The translations under genes and the position numbers were made by a program. A stretch of DNA of 64,000 nt from AP-15 sp963736715 (GTDB lineage Bacteria > Pseudomonadota > Alphaproteobacteria > ATCC43930 > CGMCC-115725). Below are positions 16,213-25,686 of this stretch, one piece after another (position 1 is the stretch's first letter; each line of letters opens with the position of its first letter). Under the pieces are notes generated by a model, which did no database searches, was not told the DNA's origin, and was given only the letters and a program-made list of their open reading frames with translations. The stretch lies in the NCBI GenBank assembly GCA_963736715.1, contig CAVTQA010000037.1:1-64000 (forward strand). Direction: 5' to 3'.

Positions 16213-16650
16213 ATGGCGTATTGGCTGCTCAAATCGGAACCGTCGAGTTATTCGTGGGATCAGTTGATGGCGGATGGCCAGACGCATTGGGATGGGGTGC
16301 GCAATGCGCAGGCGCTGAACAATTTGCGGGCGATGAAGCTGGGCGACCGCGTTTTCTTCTATCATTCGAACGAGGGCAAAGAGATCGTCGGGGTCGCGGA
16401 AGTCGTCAGAACATTCTACCCCGATCCCGCAGATAAGAGCGGCAGGCTCGGCATGGTCGACATCAAGCCCGTAATGCCGGTAGCGACCCCGGTGGGCCTA
16501 AAGGCGATGAGGGCCAATCCTGAGCTCTCTGATCTTTCCCTGCTAAAGCAATCGCGACTGTCCGTCTGCCCCATTAGCGAAAGAGAATGGTCGACGCTGT
16601 GCACAATGATGGGCATTCCCGCTGACAATGAAGCCGCCAAAAGCATTTGA
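16213..16650 (+). CDS. EVE domain protein
   Basis: A 145-residue single-domain protein beginning MAYWLLKSEP, with WDGVRNAQALNNLRAMKLGD and VFFYHSNEGKEIVG, the signature of EVE (PUA-like) proteins that bind modified bases. Its length is normal. It follows thpR by 24 bases with a GGGAAAGGGA ribosome-binding site, making a plausible RNA-related pair. Confidence 0.9.
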   Translation: MAYWLLKSEPSSYSWDQLMADGQTHWDGVRNAQALNNLRAMKLGDRVFFYHSNEGKEIVGVAEVVRTFYPDPADKSGRLGMVDIKPVMPVATPVGLKAMRANPELSDLSLLKQSRLSVCPISEREWSTLCTMMGIPADNEAAKSI

Positions 16651-16669
16651 TCGTCAAATTTCCGTCCTA

Positions 16670-16706
16670 TTTACGATATGTTACATCGGATTTACAAAAG
16701 TTTACC
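16670..16706 (+). promoter_or_regulatory. Four helically phased TTAC direct repeats
   Basis: TTAC occurs at 16671, 16681, 16692 and 16702, that is 10, 11 and 10 bases apart, and three copies read TTTAC. Direct repeats on one helix face are typical of response-regulator operators. They lie 75-110 bases upstream of the LuxR-type gene in an AT-rich patch of a GC-rich region. Function is inferred. Confidence 0.4.
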
Positions 16707-16781
16707 TCTCGTACTTCAAAAACGGCGGCATCCTCCAGCAATCAATTTTCAGCAAGCGAGGATTTGCGGAGAAGGGCTGAC

Positions 16782-17474
16782 ATGCTGGATTACTGTGTTG
16801 AAATTGCGGCAAGCCCGCCGCACAGCGTAGTTGCCGGATTTCCCGGCGCCGTTCGGCGACACCTCGCCATTGTCGACCAAAGCCAATTGCGCTCCGACTG
16901 CCTTAAACTGGCGCTCGGCATGCAGCCCAGGCGCTGGCGTGTAACGGATGTCGCCACGGTTTCCGAGCTGATTTAGCGGGTGCTGCGTCGCGAGGAGTTC
17001 GATGTGATCCTGCTCGGTGGATCGACGTGCTCGCAGATCGATCTCGGCGACATTTCCTCTCTGGCCGCGGCGGCCCCCCACACGCCGATCCTCGTCGCCG
17101 CAGACTGCGACGACCCGGCGCGGGCGCACAGGATCTTGCGCACCGGTGCACGCGGTTTCTTGCCGGCGAGCCATAGTCTCAAAGTTTTGATCGGCGCGCT
17201 CGAGCGCGTCCGCAATGGCGGCACCTACGTGCCGCTGACATTGACCGAGGCGGCCCCGACCGCCGAGCGCGCCCCATGGATCGCGCTGACGCGCCGCCAG
17301 TGCGATGTCCTCGCGCTGATCGCCCAGGGCAAAGCGAACAAGGTGATCGCGGACGCGCTCAACATGTCTGAAAGCACGGTCAAGGCGCACGTCAAGCAGA
17401 TTATACGGCGCCTCAATGTCGCCAACCGGACGCAGGCGGCGCTGCTCGCGACGCGCACCGGCGCCGGACATTAA
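16782..17474 (+). pseudogene. LuxR-type response regulator interrupted by an amber codon
   Basis: One frame holds both halves of a regulator of about 230 residues. The N-terminal part starts MLDYCVEIAASP behind GAGAAGGG. A TAG at 16974-16976 interrupts the receiver-like domain after TVSELI. The rest (EEFDVILLGG onward) carries a LuxR HTH: LTRRQCDVLALIAQGKANK, then the recognition helix in SESTVKAHVKQI. A GTG two codons after the TAG (16980) could restart translation. The receiver-like part has no obvious phosphoacceptor Asp, so it may be a pseudo-receiver. Nonsense mutation, sequence error or reinitiation are all possible. Confidence 0.7.
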
Positions 17475-17579
17475 GGGCCAAGCCGCGCGACGGGTATTGT
17501 AAGCGCTTAGCGGGGCGGAGTATCCTCGACGGACAGTCCGGCGCGAGGCCAGCGCCGGCAGCCGAGGAGGAAACACGCC

Positions 17580-19520
17580 ATGTCCGGGCGGACCGTCTTC
17601 CCCGTTTCTGCCCATCCGCAGGTGGGCAAGATCAGCGAGGCCGAATATTTCCGGCTCTACCAAGAATTGGTCGCCGATCCCGACCGATTTTGGGCTGAGC
17701 ACGGCAAGCGCATCGATTGGATCAAGCCATTCACCAAGGTAAGGAACTCCGGGTTCGAGGGCGATGTGCACATTGCCTGGTACGAGGACGGGACGCTCAA
17801 CGCATCGTATAACTGCATCGATCGCCATTTGCCGAAGCGCGCCGAGCAAACTGCGATCCTGTGGGAGGGCGACGATCCGGGCGAGGAAAGGCGGGTCACC
17901 TACCGCGAGTTGCACGAGGCGGTGTGCCGGCTCGCCAATGTGCTGAAGGCACGGGGTGTCCGAAAGGGCGATCGGGTTACGATTTATCTCCCGATGATCC
18001 CCGAGGCCGCGATCGCGATGCTCGCTTGCGCCCGCATCGGTGCGATCCATTCCGTCGTCTTCGGCGGTTTCTCGCCCGACAGCCTCGTCGGGCGGATACA
18101 AGATTGCCGCTCGACCGTGCTGATCACCGCCGATGAGGGCCGCCGTGGCGGTCGGGCGATACCGCTGAAGCGCAACGCCGACAACGCGCTGCGGCACTGC
18201 CCGGAGGTGCGGGACGTTGTCGTCGTCCGTCACACCGGCGGCAACATCGACTGGGTAGAGGGCCGCGACCTCTGGTACCACGAAGTCTGCGCCACCGCCT
18301 CGCCCGATTGCCCCGCAGAGGAAATGTCGGCCGAGGACCCGCTCTTCATCCTCTACACTTCGGGCTCGACCGGACAGCCGAAAGGGGTACTGCATACCAC
18401 CGGCGGCTACCTCGTCTATACTTCGATGACGCACGAATACGTGTTCGACTATCGTGAGGGCGAAGTCTATTGGTGCACCGCAGATGTCGGTTGGGTCACC
18501 GGGCACAGCTACATTGTCTACGGACCGCTCGCCAACGGCGCGACAACCTTGATATTCGAGGGCGTGCCCAACTACCCCGACCCATCGAGGTTCTGGCAGG
18601 TCGTCGATAAGCACGACGTGCGGATCTTCTATACCGCGCCGACCGCAATCCGCGCGCTGATGCGCGAGGGCGAAGAGTATGTCCGGCGCACGAGCCGGCG
18701 TTCACTGCGGATCCTCGGCACTGTCGGCGAACCGATCAACCCCGAGGCGTGGCTGTGGTACTACGATCATGTCGGCGAGCAACGCTGCCCGGTCGTCGAC
18801 ACTTGGTGGCAGACCGAAACCGGCGGTATCCTGATCACCCCGATACCTGGCGCGACACCATTGAAGCCGGGATCGGCGACACGGCCCTTCTTCGGCATCG
18901 AACCGGTAATCGTCGACAACGACCACAACGTGGTCGACGGCCCTGGCGAAGGAAATCTCTGTATCGCCAGCGCTTGGCCCGGGATGATGCGCACGGTTTT
19001 CGGCGATCACCGGCGTTTCGTGCAGACTTATTTCTCTACTTTTCCGGGGCTCTATTTCACCGGCGACGGCGCCCGGCGGGACGAGGACAATTTCTATTGG
19101 CTCACCGGACGAGTGGACGATGTCATCAATGTCGCCGGTCATCGCCTCGGCACGGCCGAGATCGAAAGCGCGCTGGTCGCCCATCCAAAGGTCGCGGAAG
19201 CTGCCGTCGTCGGATTCCCGCACGACATCAAGGGCCAAGGCATCTATGCCTACGTGACCTTAAAGGTCAATGAGACCCCGAGCGAGGAGCTGCGGCGCGA
19301 GCTCGTGGCCTGGGTGCGACAGGAGATCAGCCCGATTGCCGCTCCCGACCTGTTGCAATGGGCGCCGGGCCTGCCCAAGACCCGCTCCGGCAAGATCATG
19401 CGGCGAATTCTCCGCAAGATCGCCGCCAATGAGCACGATGCCCTCGGGGATATCACAACCTTGGCCGACCCCGCAGTCGTCGATGAGCTCGTCGACAACC
19501 GCGTTAACCGGATACCATAA
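17580..19520 (+). CDS. acs: Acetyl/propionyl-CoA synthetase (AMP-forming)
   Basis: A 646-residue acyl-CoA synthetase, the full length for Acs. It activates acetate or propionate with ATP and CoA via an acyl-adenylate. Visible are the P-loop-like YTSGSTGQPKG, the adenylate motif WWQTETGG, TGDGA with the hinge RVDDVINVAGHRLGT, and the C-terminal PKTRSGKIMRR whose lysine is the usual acetylation-controlled catalytic residue. Acetyl and propionyl specificity cannot be separated by eye. ATG at 17580 follows GAGGAGGAAAC. Confidence 0.9.
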   Translation: MSGRTVFPVSAHPQVGKISEAEYFRLYQELVADPDRFWAEHGKRIDWIKPFTKVRNSGFEGDVHIAWYEDGTLNASYNCIDRHLPKRAEQTAILWEGDDPGEERRVTYRELHEAVCRLANVLKARGVRKGDRVTIYLPMIPEAAIAMLACARIGAIHSVVFGGFSPDSLVGRIQDCRSTVLITADEGRRGGRAIPLKRNADNALRHCPEVRDVVVVRHTGGNIDWVEGRDLWYHEVCATASPDCPAEEMSAEDPLFILYTSGSTGQPKGVLHTTGGYLVYTSMTHEYVFDYREGEVYWCTADVGWVTGHSYIVYGPLANGATTLIFEGVPNYPDPSRFWQVVDKHDVRIFYTAPTAIRALMREGEEYVRRTSRRSLRILGTVGEPINPEAWLWYYDHVGEQRCPVVDTWWQTETGGILITPIPGATPLKPGSATRPFFGIEPVIVDNDHNVVDGPGEGNLCIASAWPGMMRTVFGDHRRFVQTYFSTFPGLYFTGDGARRDEDNFYWLTGRVDDVINVAGHRLGTAEIESALVAHPKVAEAAVVGFPHDIKGQGIYAYVTLKVNETPSEELRRELVAWVRQEISPIAAPDLLQWAPGLPKTRSGKIMRRILRKIAANEHDALGDITTLADPAVVDELVDNRVNRIP

Positions 19521-19560
19521 CCCTTCGCGGCGAAAAAAGCTTTCATTTCGAGGGCAAGAG

Positions 19561-19608
19561 CGTCATTCCGGGACGGCGGCCTGTGGGCCGGGCCCGGAAA
19601 GACCTGAC
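19561..19608. repeat. Degenerate palindromic repeat after acs
   Basis: GTCATTCCGGGA at the left and CCCGGAAAGACCTGAC at the right form an imperfect inverted repeat around GGCCTGTGGGCC. It lies between the convergent acs and NAD-GDH genes and may act as a bidirectional stem-loop. It resembles the family A repeats elsewhere in the window. Confidence 0.5.
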
Positions 19609-19653
19609 GAATAATCGGCCGTTTTCAGCCCGGATGGCGCATGCCCGGCTTCC

Positions 19654-22600
19654 TTAGCCCAGCGCGTGGCGGAGCTGGCGGCTGGCGACAACCAGCATTG
19701 CAAGGTCGGGACTGGCAGTAACACGCAGCTCCCTAACCAATGGCTCGGCAGGCGCAAGCGCTGCCGCGTGCGCAGCAGACCACGCGGCAATCGGATCTTC
19801 CGGTTGGGTTGAGCTGCTGCTCGCCAATATGCGAGCTGCGAGATCGGCCTGCAGCGCAAACAGATCGTCGATCGTCGCTTCGACCGCCTGCTTCTGCCAG
19901 GGGGTCTCGGCCCGCAGACGGCGCGCAGCTATTCGCATCTCGTCGAGCGCGAACTGGGCGCCGACCGCGTAATACACCCGGGCGGCTTGGTCGAGCTCTT
20001 GTCCCGAGCGCTCCGCCAGATCGGCGATGTCGAGCGCCGCGGCGAGAAACATCGTTCCGCCGATGCGAGTCGCCAGCGCTTCGGGCACGCCAGCCTCAGC
20101 GAAGCGCAGGCGGCGTTCGGATACGAGATTTCTATCGCTCGGCGGCAGTAGATCGGACAGAGAGGCAGCGATGCTGCGCACGCACGGCGCAAGCTTGCCG
20201 ATCTCGGGGCTGAGCGCGAGACGCTTGCGATAGAGTAGCCAGCCGGCGGCGCGTTCGACCAGATCCGCGATCTCTAGGAGCATTTCGATCTGGACCTGAG
20301 CCGGCACCTTGTTGTCGAGCGCCTCGATTTCGCTCCACAGATTTCTCAGCTCGAATACTTCGCGCACGATTATGTAGGCTTGCGCCACCTCGGCCGGCGA
20401 TCGGCCGGTGCGCGCGCGCATGTCGTGAATAAAAGTCATTCGCGCCCGGTTGACGATCTCGTTGGTGACGATCGTCGCTATGATCTCCCGGTGCAGCGGG
20501 TGGGTAGCGATCTGTGGCGCGAGCAGGCGCCGCACGGCCTGCGGAAAGTAGCTGCGCAGCCCATCGGCCAGTTCTGGACCGTCTGGTAGAGCGGAGGCGA
20601 GCAGCGCCTCGTACAAAGTCATCTTCGCGTAGGCGAGCAGCACCGCCAATTCCGGGCGAACGAGCCCTCGGCCTTGCGCCGATCGTGCGGCGAGGGTCTC
20701 ATCATCGGGCAGGAACTCGATCGCCCGGTCCAACCGGCCCGAGCGCTCTAGATCGTGGATCATGCGCAGCTGCCGATCGAGCGAGACGACGCCGCGCGCC
20801 TCCGCGGCCGACAGCGCCTCGCCCTGCAAGTAATTGTCGCGCAGGACCAAGGAAGCGACCTCACCCGACATCTCGGCGAGCAGCGGCTGGCGGTCATCGG
20901 CGGTGAGGGCGCCCGAAGCGATCGCCTGATCGAGCAGGATCTTAATGTTGACCTCGTGATCCGAGGTGTCGACGCCGGCCGAGTTGTCGATCGCGTCGGT
21001 GTCGATGCGCCCGCCGGCAAGTGCGAACGCGACGCGTCCCCGTTGAGTCACTGCAAGGTTGGCCCCTTCTCCAATGACCTTTGCCCGGATCACGTCGCCG
21101 TTGACACGGAGCGCATCGTTGGCGCGATCGCCGACCTCGGCATGGGTCTCGTTTGAGGCCTTGACATAAGTTCCGATCCCGCCAAACCACAAAAGATCGA
21201 TCGGCGCGATCAACATTGCACGGATCAGCTCAGCCGGCGTGAGATGGTCCGCCTCGATGTCGAAGGCGCGCTTCATCTCGGGGCTGATCGGGATGGATTT
21301 GGCGCCGCGCTCAAAAACGCCGCCGCCCGGCGAGATCAGCGCGCGGTCATAGTCGGCCCAGCTCGAGCCCGGCAGCCGGAACATACGCAGCCGCTCGGCA
21401 AAGCTTAGCTCGGCATCGGGGTCGGGATCGACAAAGACATGCCGGTGATCGAAAGCGCCCAGCAGTCTGAGATGCCGCGACATCAGCATGCCGTTGCCGA
21501 ACACGTCGCCAGACATGTCGCCGACACCGATAACAGTGATCTCGCTGCTCTCGACGTTGCGCCCGAGCTCGCGGAAATGGCGCTTGACCAGTTCCCAGGC
21601 GCCGCGGGCGGTGATGCCCATCTCCTTGTGGTCGTAGCCGGCCGACCCGCCCGAGGCAAAAGCGTCGCCGAGCCAGAACCCGTATTCTTCCGAGATCGCG
21701 TTGGCAAAATCGGAGAAGGTGGCAGTGCCCTTGTCCGCCGCAACCACCAGGTAGGGATCGTCGCCGTCGTGCCGGGCAACGTCCGGCGGCGGAGCGACGC
21801 GATGCCGTCCCGGACCCTCCGAGACGATATTGTCGGTGAGGTCGAGCAGCCCGCGGATCAGTATCTTGTAACATTCGACCGCTTCGGCCTGCAGCTTGTC
21901 GCGCAAAGCGGGGGGTTGCTTTACGACAAAACCGCCTTTCGACCCGACCGGGACGATCACCGCATTCTTGACCGTCTGCGCCTTCATCAAGGCGAGGATC
22001 TCGGTGCGGAAATCTTCCTTCCGGTCGGACCAGCGGATGCCGCCGCGGGCGACCTTGCCGGCGCGCATGTGCACGGCCTCGACCCGCGGACTGTAGATAT
22101 AGATCTCATAGAGTGGCCGGGGCCGCGGCAGCAGATCGATCTCGCTGCTGGCGAGCTTGACGGCCAGATAGGGCTTTGCCTCGCCCGACGGCAATTTTTG
22201 GTAATAGTTCGTACGCACCGTTCTCAGAATGAGGGTCAGGAACGTGCGCAGAATGCGGTCCTCGTCGAGGGTGCCGACCGCGTCGAGCGCATGATCGATT
22301 GCTTGAATCTCGGCTACGGCCCCGAGCGAGGAACCGGTGCGTTCGGGATGGAAACGCGTCTCGAACAACTGAACGAGCCGGCGGGCGATCCCCGGATGGC
22401 CGCTCAGCGCGCCTTCCATGTAGGCTTGGCTGAAGTTGGTTCCCGCCTGGCGCAAAAATTTCGCGTAGAGCCGCAATACCACCACCTGGCGTGCCGACAG
22501 TCCGGCCGCCAAGACGAGACGGTTGAACCCGTCATTCTCGACCCGCCCGGTCCACCCTTCGACGAGGGCCGCTTCAAAGCGCGCCCTGATTGCCGGAGAG

Positions 22601-24447
22601 ACCGAGGCCAACAAAGCGATCCCGGACAGCTGAAACTCATGAATCCACACTGCCGTACCGTCGACGCTGTCGATCTGGAACGGTTCTTCGGCCACCACGC
22701 GCAGGCCGAGGTTCTCGAGCATAGGCAAAACGTCGGAGAGCGCCACCGGCTCCTTTGCCCGATACAGCCGCAACCCGGGCAGCGGCGCATCGACGGCAGG
22801 ATGGAGAGAGACTTCGAGCGGAGAGCCCGCCAAGACAGCCTCGATCCGCTCCAGATCCGCGACCGCCTGGGCAGCTTCCGTTCTTGCCTGATAGGCGATC
22901 GGGAAGGATTGAAAGCGACGCAGCCGGGCGCGCGCTGCCTCTTCGCCAAAAGCCGTCGCCGCCGCCTGATGTAGCCGGTCCGTCCAGCTCCGTCCCGCTT
23001 CGGCGAGCCGCTCCTCGAGCGCTATGACGTCGACCGGCGGGACCGCGCCGCGGGTCGTGCGAACGATGAAGTGGATGCGCGCCAGCGCCGATTCGTCGAG
23101 ATGAGTGTGAAAGGCCGAGATCTGCCCGGCAAACGCCTCTTCGAGGATTGCCCCGAGGCGGCTGCGCAATTGGCTGTCGTAGCGCTCGCGCGGCACATAG
23201 ACGAAGCAGGAAACGTAGCGCTCCAGCGGGTCGCGGCGGACAAAGACGGCAATGCGCTGCCGCTCTTGCAGGTTGAGGATGCCGGTCACCGTATCGAACA
23301 GCTGGTCCTCGTCGGCGTGGAACAGCTCGTCGCGTGGAAACGTGTCGAGGATGTGCAACAACGCCTTGCCGTCGTGGCTCGCCGGCGAAACTCCGGAACG
23401 CTCGACGATCCTTCGGACCTTGAGCCGCAGCAATGGGATCGAGCGGCAGCTGCGGCTGTAGGCTAGGGACGTGAAGAGGCCGAGGAAGACGCGAATTCCG
23501 GTGACGTCGCCGTTTGCAGCGAACCGCCGCACGCCAATGGCATCCATGTGAGCAGTCCGGTGGACTGTGGCTCGGCGGTTCGATTTGGTGATGACCAGCA
23601 GTTCGCGGCGGCGGACGAAATCCTGCACGTCGGAGGGCAATGAGGCGAGATCCCGCAGACCCCCAAAGACCGGATGAGCCTCGTCGCGCAGCATGCCGAG
23701 CGGCCCGTATTCGGGTTGGGCTGCCCCATTGAAAAAATATTCGCGGTAGCCGAGAAAGGTGAAGTTGTCGTCGTCGAGCCAGCACAGGAAATCTTGAACT
23801 TCGGCGAGTTCTGCGCCGGGGAGCGGGGGCGGCTGCGCCGTCAATTCGTCTACGACCTCGCGCAGGACCCGGCGCATAGGTTCCCAGTCGGTCACCGCCG
23901 CTCGGACGTCGGCGAGGACACCCGACAATATTTGCGTCAACCGAGCGAGATCCGCCGGATCCGCTTCTGATGTGATCTCGATTTGCATCCAGGATTCGCG
24001 CGTTCCGGCGACGCCGGGCTCCAGAATATCGCAGAGCCGCCCGTCCGGGCCGCGGGCCGCTGTCAGGATCGGATGAATGATCAGATGGACGACGCGGTTG
24101 CTGGCGTTGATCGCTCCGGTAACCGAGTCGACGAGGAACGGCATGTCGTCATTGACGATCTCGACTATCGTGTGAGGCGACGACCATCCATCCGCGGCCG
24201 GGTCCGGGTTGTGCACCCGGATCTTGGCTTGGCCGGGGCGCCGTCGCTCTCCAAAGCGCCACAGCGACAGGGCGGCGCCGTAGAGATTTCGCGGCGTGCG
24301 TACGGCAACATCGGACGGCGGAACGTGCTCGTAAAACTGCCCAATGAACCGATTGGCGGTGACCTGGTCTGCCGGATCGAACAACTGAGCTGCGAGCGCC
24401 GCCGCCTTGTGGACGAGCGTTGCCTTCTTAGTTTCGATAGTGCTCAC
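19654..24447 (-). CDS. NAD-specific glutamate dehydrogenase, large (GDH180-type)
   Basis: A 1597-residue enzyme for the oxidative deamination of glutamate to 2-oxoglutarate with NAD. The length and order match the large GDH class: a long N-terminal regulatory region, then the catalytic core with GGIRWSDRKEDFRTEI, KNAVIVPVGSKGGFV, and the nucleotide-binding ITVIGVGDMSGDVFGNG, then a long C-terminal region. GTG at 24447 (VSTIETKKATL) is chosen since it follows GAAGGGGC and matches the usual start; the frame extends 59 codons further without family resemblance. It is convergent with acs. Confidence 0.9.
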   Translation of the reverse strand: MSTIETKKATLVHKAAALAAQLFDPADQVTANRFIGQFYEHVPPSDVAVRTPRNLYGAALSLWRFGERRRPGQAKIRVHNPDPAADGWSSPHTIVEIVNDDMPFLVDSVTGAINASNRVVHLIIHPILTAARGPDGRLCDILEPGVAGTRESWMQIEITSEADPADLARLTQILSGVLADVRAAVTDWEPMRRVLREVVDELTAQPPPLPGAELAEVQDFLCWLDDDNFTFLGYREYFFNGAAQPEYGPLGMLRDEAHPVFGGLRDLASLPSDVQDFVRRRELLVITKSNRRATVHRTAHMDAIGVRRFAANGDVTGIRVFLGLFTSLAYSRSCRSIPLLRLKVRRIVERSGVSPASHDGKALLHILDTFPRDELFHADEDQLFDTVTGILNLQERQRIAVFVRRDPLERYVSCFVYVPRERYDSQLRSRLGAILEEAFAGQISAFHTHLDESALARIHFIVRTTRGAVPPVDVIALEERLAEAGRSWTDRLHQAAATAFGEEAARARLRRFQSFPIAYQARTEAAQAVADLERIEAVLAGSPLEVSLHPAVDAPLPGLRLYRAKEPVALSDVLPMLENLGLRVVAEEPFQIDSVDGTAVWIHEFQLSGIALLASVSPAIRARFEAALVEGWTGRVENDGFNRLVLAAGLSARQVVVLRLYAKFLRQAGTNFSQAYMEGALSGHPGIARRLVQLFETRFHPERTGSSLGAVAEIQAIDHALDAVGTLDEDRILRTFLTLILRTVRTNYYQKLPSGEAKPYLAVKLASSEIDLLPRPRPLYEIYIYSPRVEAVHMRAGKVARGGIRWSDRKEDFRTEILALMKAQTVKNAVIVPVGSKGGFVVKQPPALRDKLQAEAVECYKILIRGLLDLTDNIVSEGPGRHRVAPPPDVARHDGDDPYLVVAADKGTATFSDFANAISEEYGFWLGDAFASGGSAGYDHKEMGITARGAWELVKRHFRELGRNVESSEITVIGVGDMSGDVFGNGMLMSRHLRLLGAFDHRHVFVDPDPDAELSFAERLRMFRLPGSSWADYDRALISPGGGVFERGAKSIPISPEMKRAFDIEADHLTPAELIRAMLIAPIDLLWFGGIGTYVKASNETHAEVGDRANDALRVNGDVIRAKVIGEGANLAVTQRGRVAFALAGGRIDTDAIDNSAGVDTSDHEVNIKILLDQAIASGALTADDRQPLLAEMSGEVASLVLRDNYLQGEALSAAEARGVVSLDRQLRMIHDLERSGRLDRAIEFLPDDETLAARSAQGRGLVRPELAVLLAYAKMTLYEALLASALPDGPELADGLRSYFPQAVRRLLAPQIATHPLHREIIATIVTNEIVNRARMTFIHDMRARTGRSPAEVAQAYIIVREVFELRNLWSEIEALDNKVPAQVQIEMLLEIADLVERAAGWLLYRKRLALSPEIGKLAPCVRSIAASLSDLLPPSDRNLVSERRLRFAEAGVPEALATRIGGTMFLAAALDIADLAERSGQELDQAARVYYAVGAQFALDEMRIAARRLRAETPWQKQAVEATIDDLFALQADLAARILASSSSTQPEDPIAAWSAAHAAALAPAEPLVRELRVTASPDLAMLVVASRQLRHALG

Positions 24448-24691
24448 GATCGCCCCTTCGATCTCCGACGCGCTTGGAAATGTTAGGCTGTTGGGAAGAT
24501 GATCACGCCTGCTGGTAAATGCGTTCCGTACTGAGGCGAAACCACCCCCACCTCTCGCTCGCCGTCCACAATATGGCAAAATTGCGGTAACCCGCTCGCG
24601 CTGTATCACTCCGTAACAAATCATCTTTATTTAAGTCGCGAGGCCGATCATACTTTTTCAAAGTGTGGAGGGAGGCTGCCGGCTGGAGCAA

Positions 24692-24895
24692 ATGCGAGTG
24701 ATGGAATTTCAGGTCTGTCGGCGGGGGCGGGCAACGAGATGGGTCGTCATGCTCGGCGATTCCGTCTATGGCGCCTATCTCGACAAGGAGCAGGCGCTTC
24801 TCGATGCTGTCGATGCGGCGCGCGACGCGTTGCAGTCGGGCCACGAGGCCCAAGTCTGGATCAGGGATTCTTCGAACGCTGCCCGCGTGTTCTAA
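24692..24895 (+). CDS. Small hypothetical protein, DUF2188-like
   Basis: A 67-residue protein with a central VVMLGDSVYGAYLDKEQALLDAVDAA, the short beta-hairpin plus helix pattern of DUF2188-type proteins. ATG at 24692 follows GGAG at seven bases. The proteins at 46475 and 47051 have a similar size and layout (W/Y-rich strand, then an aligned helix). Function unknown. It is divergent from the NAD-GDH gene. Confidence 0.6.
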   Translation: MRVMEFQVCRRGRATRWVVMLGDSVYGAYLDKEQALLDAVDAARDALQSGHEAQVWIRDSSNAARVF

Positions 24896-24952
24896 CAGAG
24901 CTGCGCGCGAATCGCCGTAGGGACGATGCCCGCAACGACGATGATCGAATCC

Positions 24953-25483
24953 TCAAGAACCGGGCGGATTTATCCGGGCGGTGAAGTCGCGGGTGGCGCG
25001 AGCTTCGCGGTCGTGTTGGAGCGCCCAGCCGATGGAGGGGAACGCGAGTTCGTTCCACGGGATTTCTTCCCACCTGAAGAGCTCGACTTCGAGGCTTTCC
25101 AACCCTGCCTGGATGGCGTCATCGAGAAGCCGGGCCCGATAGATCAGCTGCACTTGGCTGATTCGTGGAATGTCGTAGATTGCGAGCAAACCCTCGATCT
25201 CGATCCGCGCGCGGGCTTCTTCCCAGGCCTCGCGTTCGGCCCCCGCGCTGGCCGCTTCATTGAGTTCGAGATAGCCGGCCGGCAAAGTCCAATAGCCATA
25301 GCGGGGTTCGATCGCGCGGCGCACCAGCAGAATACGATCGTCCCAACGGGCGACCGAGCCCACGACGATTTTCGGGTTGTCATAGAGGATATAGCCGCAT
25401 TCGGCGCAGATCATGCGCTCGCGGTTGTCGCCTTCGGGGATCCCGCGGATCGATGGGCCGCGAAATGGGTTATCTTCCGACAT
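24953..25483 (-). CDS. Nudix hydrolase with short zinc-ribbon-like N terminus
   Basis: A 176-residue Nudix protein. The N-terminal MICAECGYILYDNPKIVVGS is the usual lead-in of the zinc-ribbon Nudix group. The Nudix box starts at GYLELNE and includes REAWEEA; the late conserved Gly of the box is Arg here. The substrate is unknown, often an NDP-sugar, NADH or ADP-ribose in this group. ATG at 25483 (MSEDNPFRG) behind GGAAGG is preferred to the upstream 25561. Confidence 0.8.
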   Translation of the reverse strand: MSEDNPFRGPSIRGIPEGDNRERMICAECGYILYDNPKIVVGSVARWDDRILLVRRAIEPRYGYWTLPAGYLELNEAASAGAEREAWEEARARIEIEGLLAIYDIPRISQVQLIYRARLLDDAIQAGLESLEVELFRWEEIPWNELAFPSIGWALQHDREARATRDFTARINPPGS

Positions 25484-25686
25484 CGCGCCTTCCCTCGGCC
25501 GGTGAGGGGCTGCAGCCATGGCCATTTTCACAATTTCCGGCCAGCGATCTGCAATGATCACTCAGCGCCATCTCGGTCGATCTATCGCTCCGTCTGACTG
25601 TCGATAATACCAGCACCCCGATCCGGGGCAACATCGCTCGCTCGGTCCCCCTTGCAAAGCAGCGCCTCGGCGTTAACTCGTTCGCT

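Noticed and set aside
16974..16976. TAG in the LuxR gene as programmed readthrough or pyrrolysine
   Set aside because: No pyrrolysine genes are visible and the nearby sel locus decodes UGA, not UAG. Mutation, error or reinitiation is simpler.
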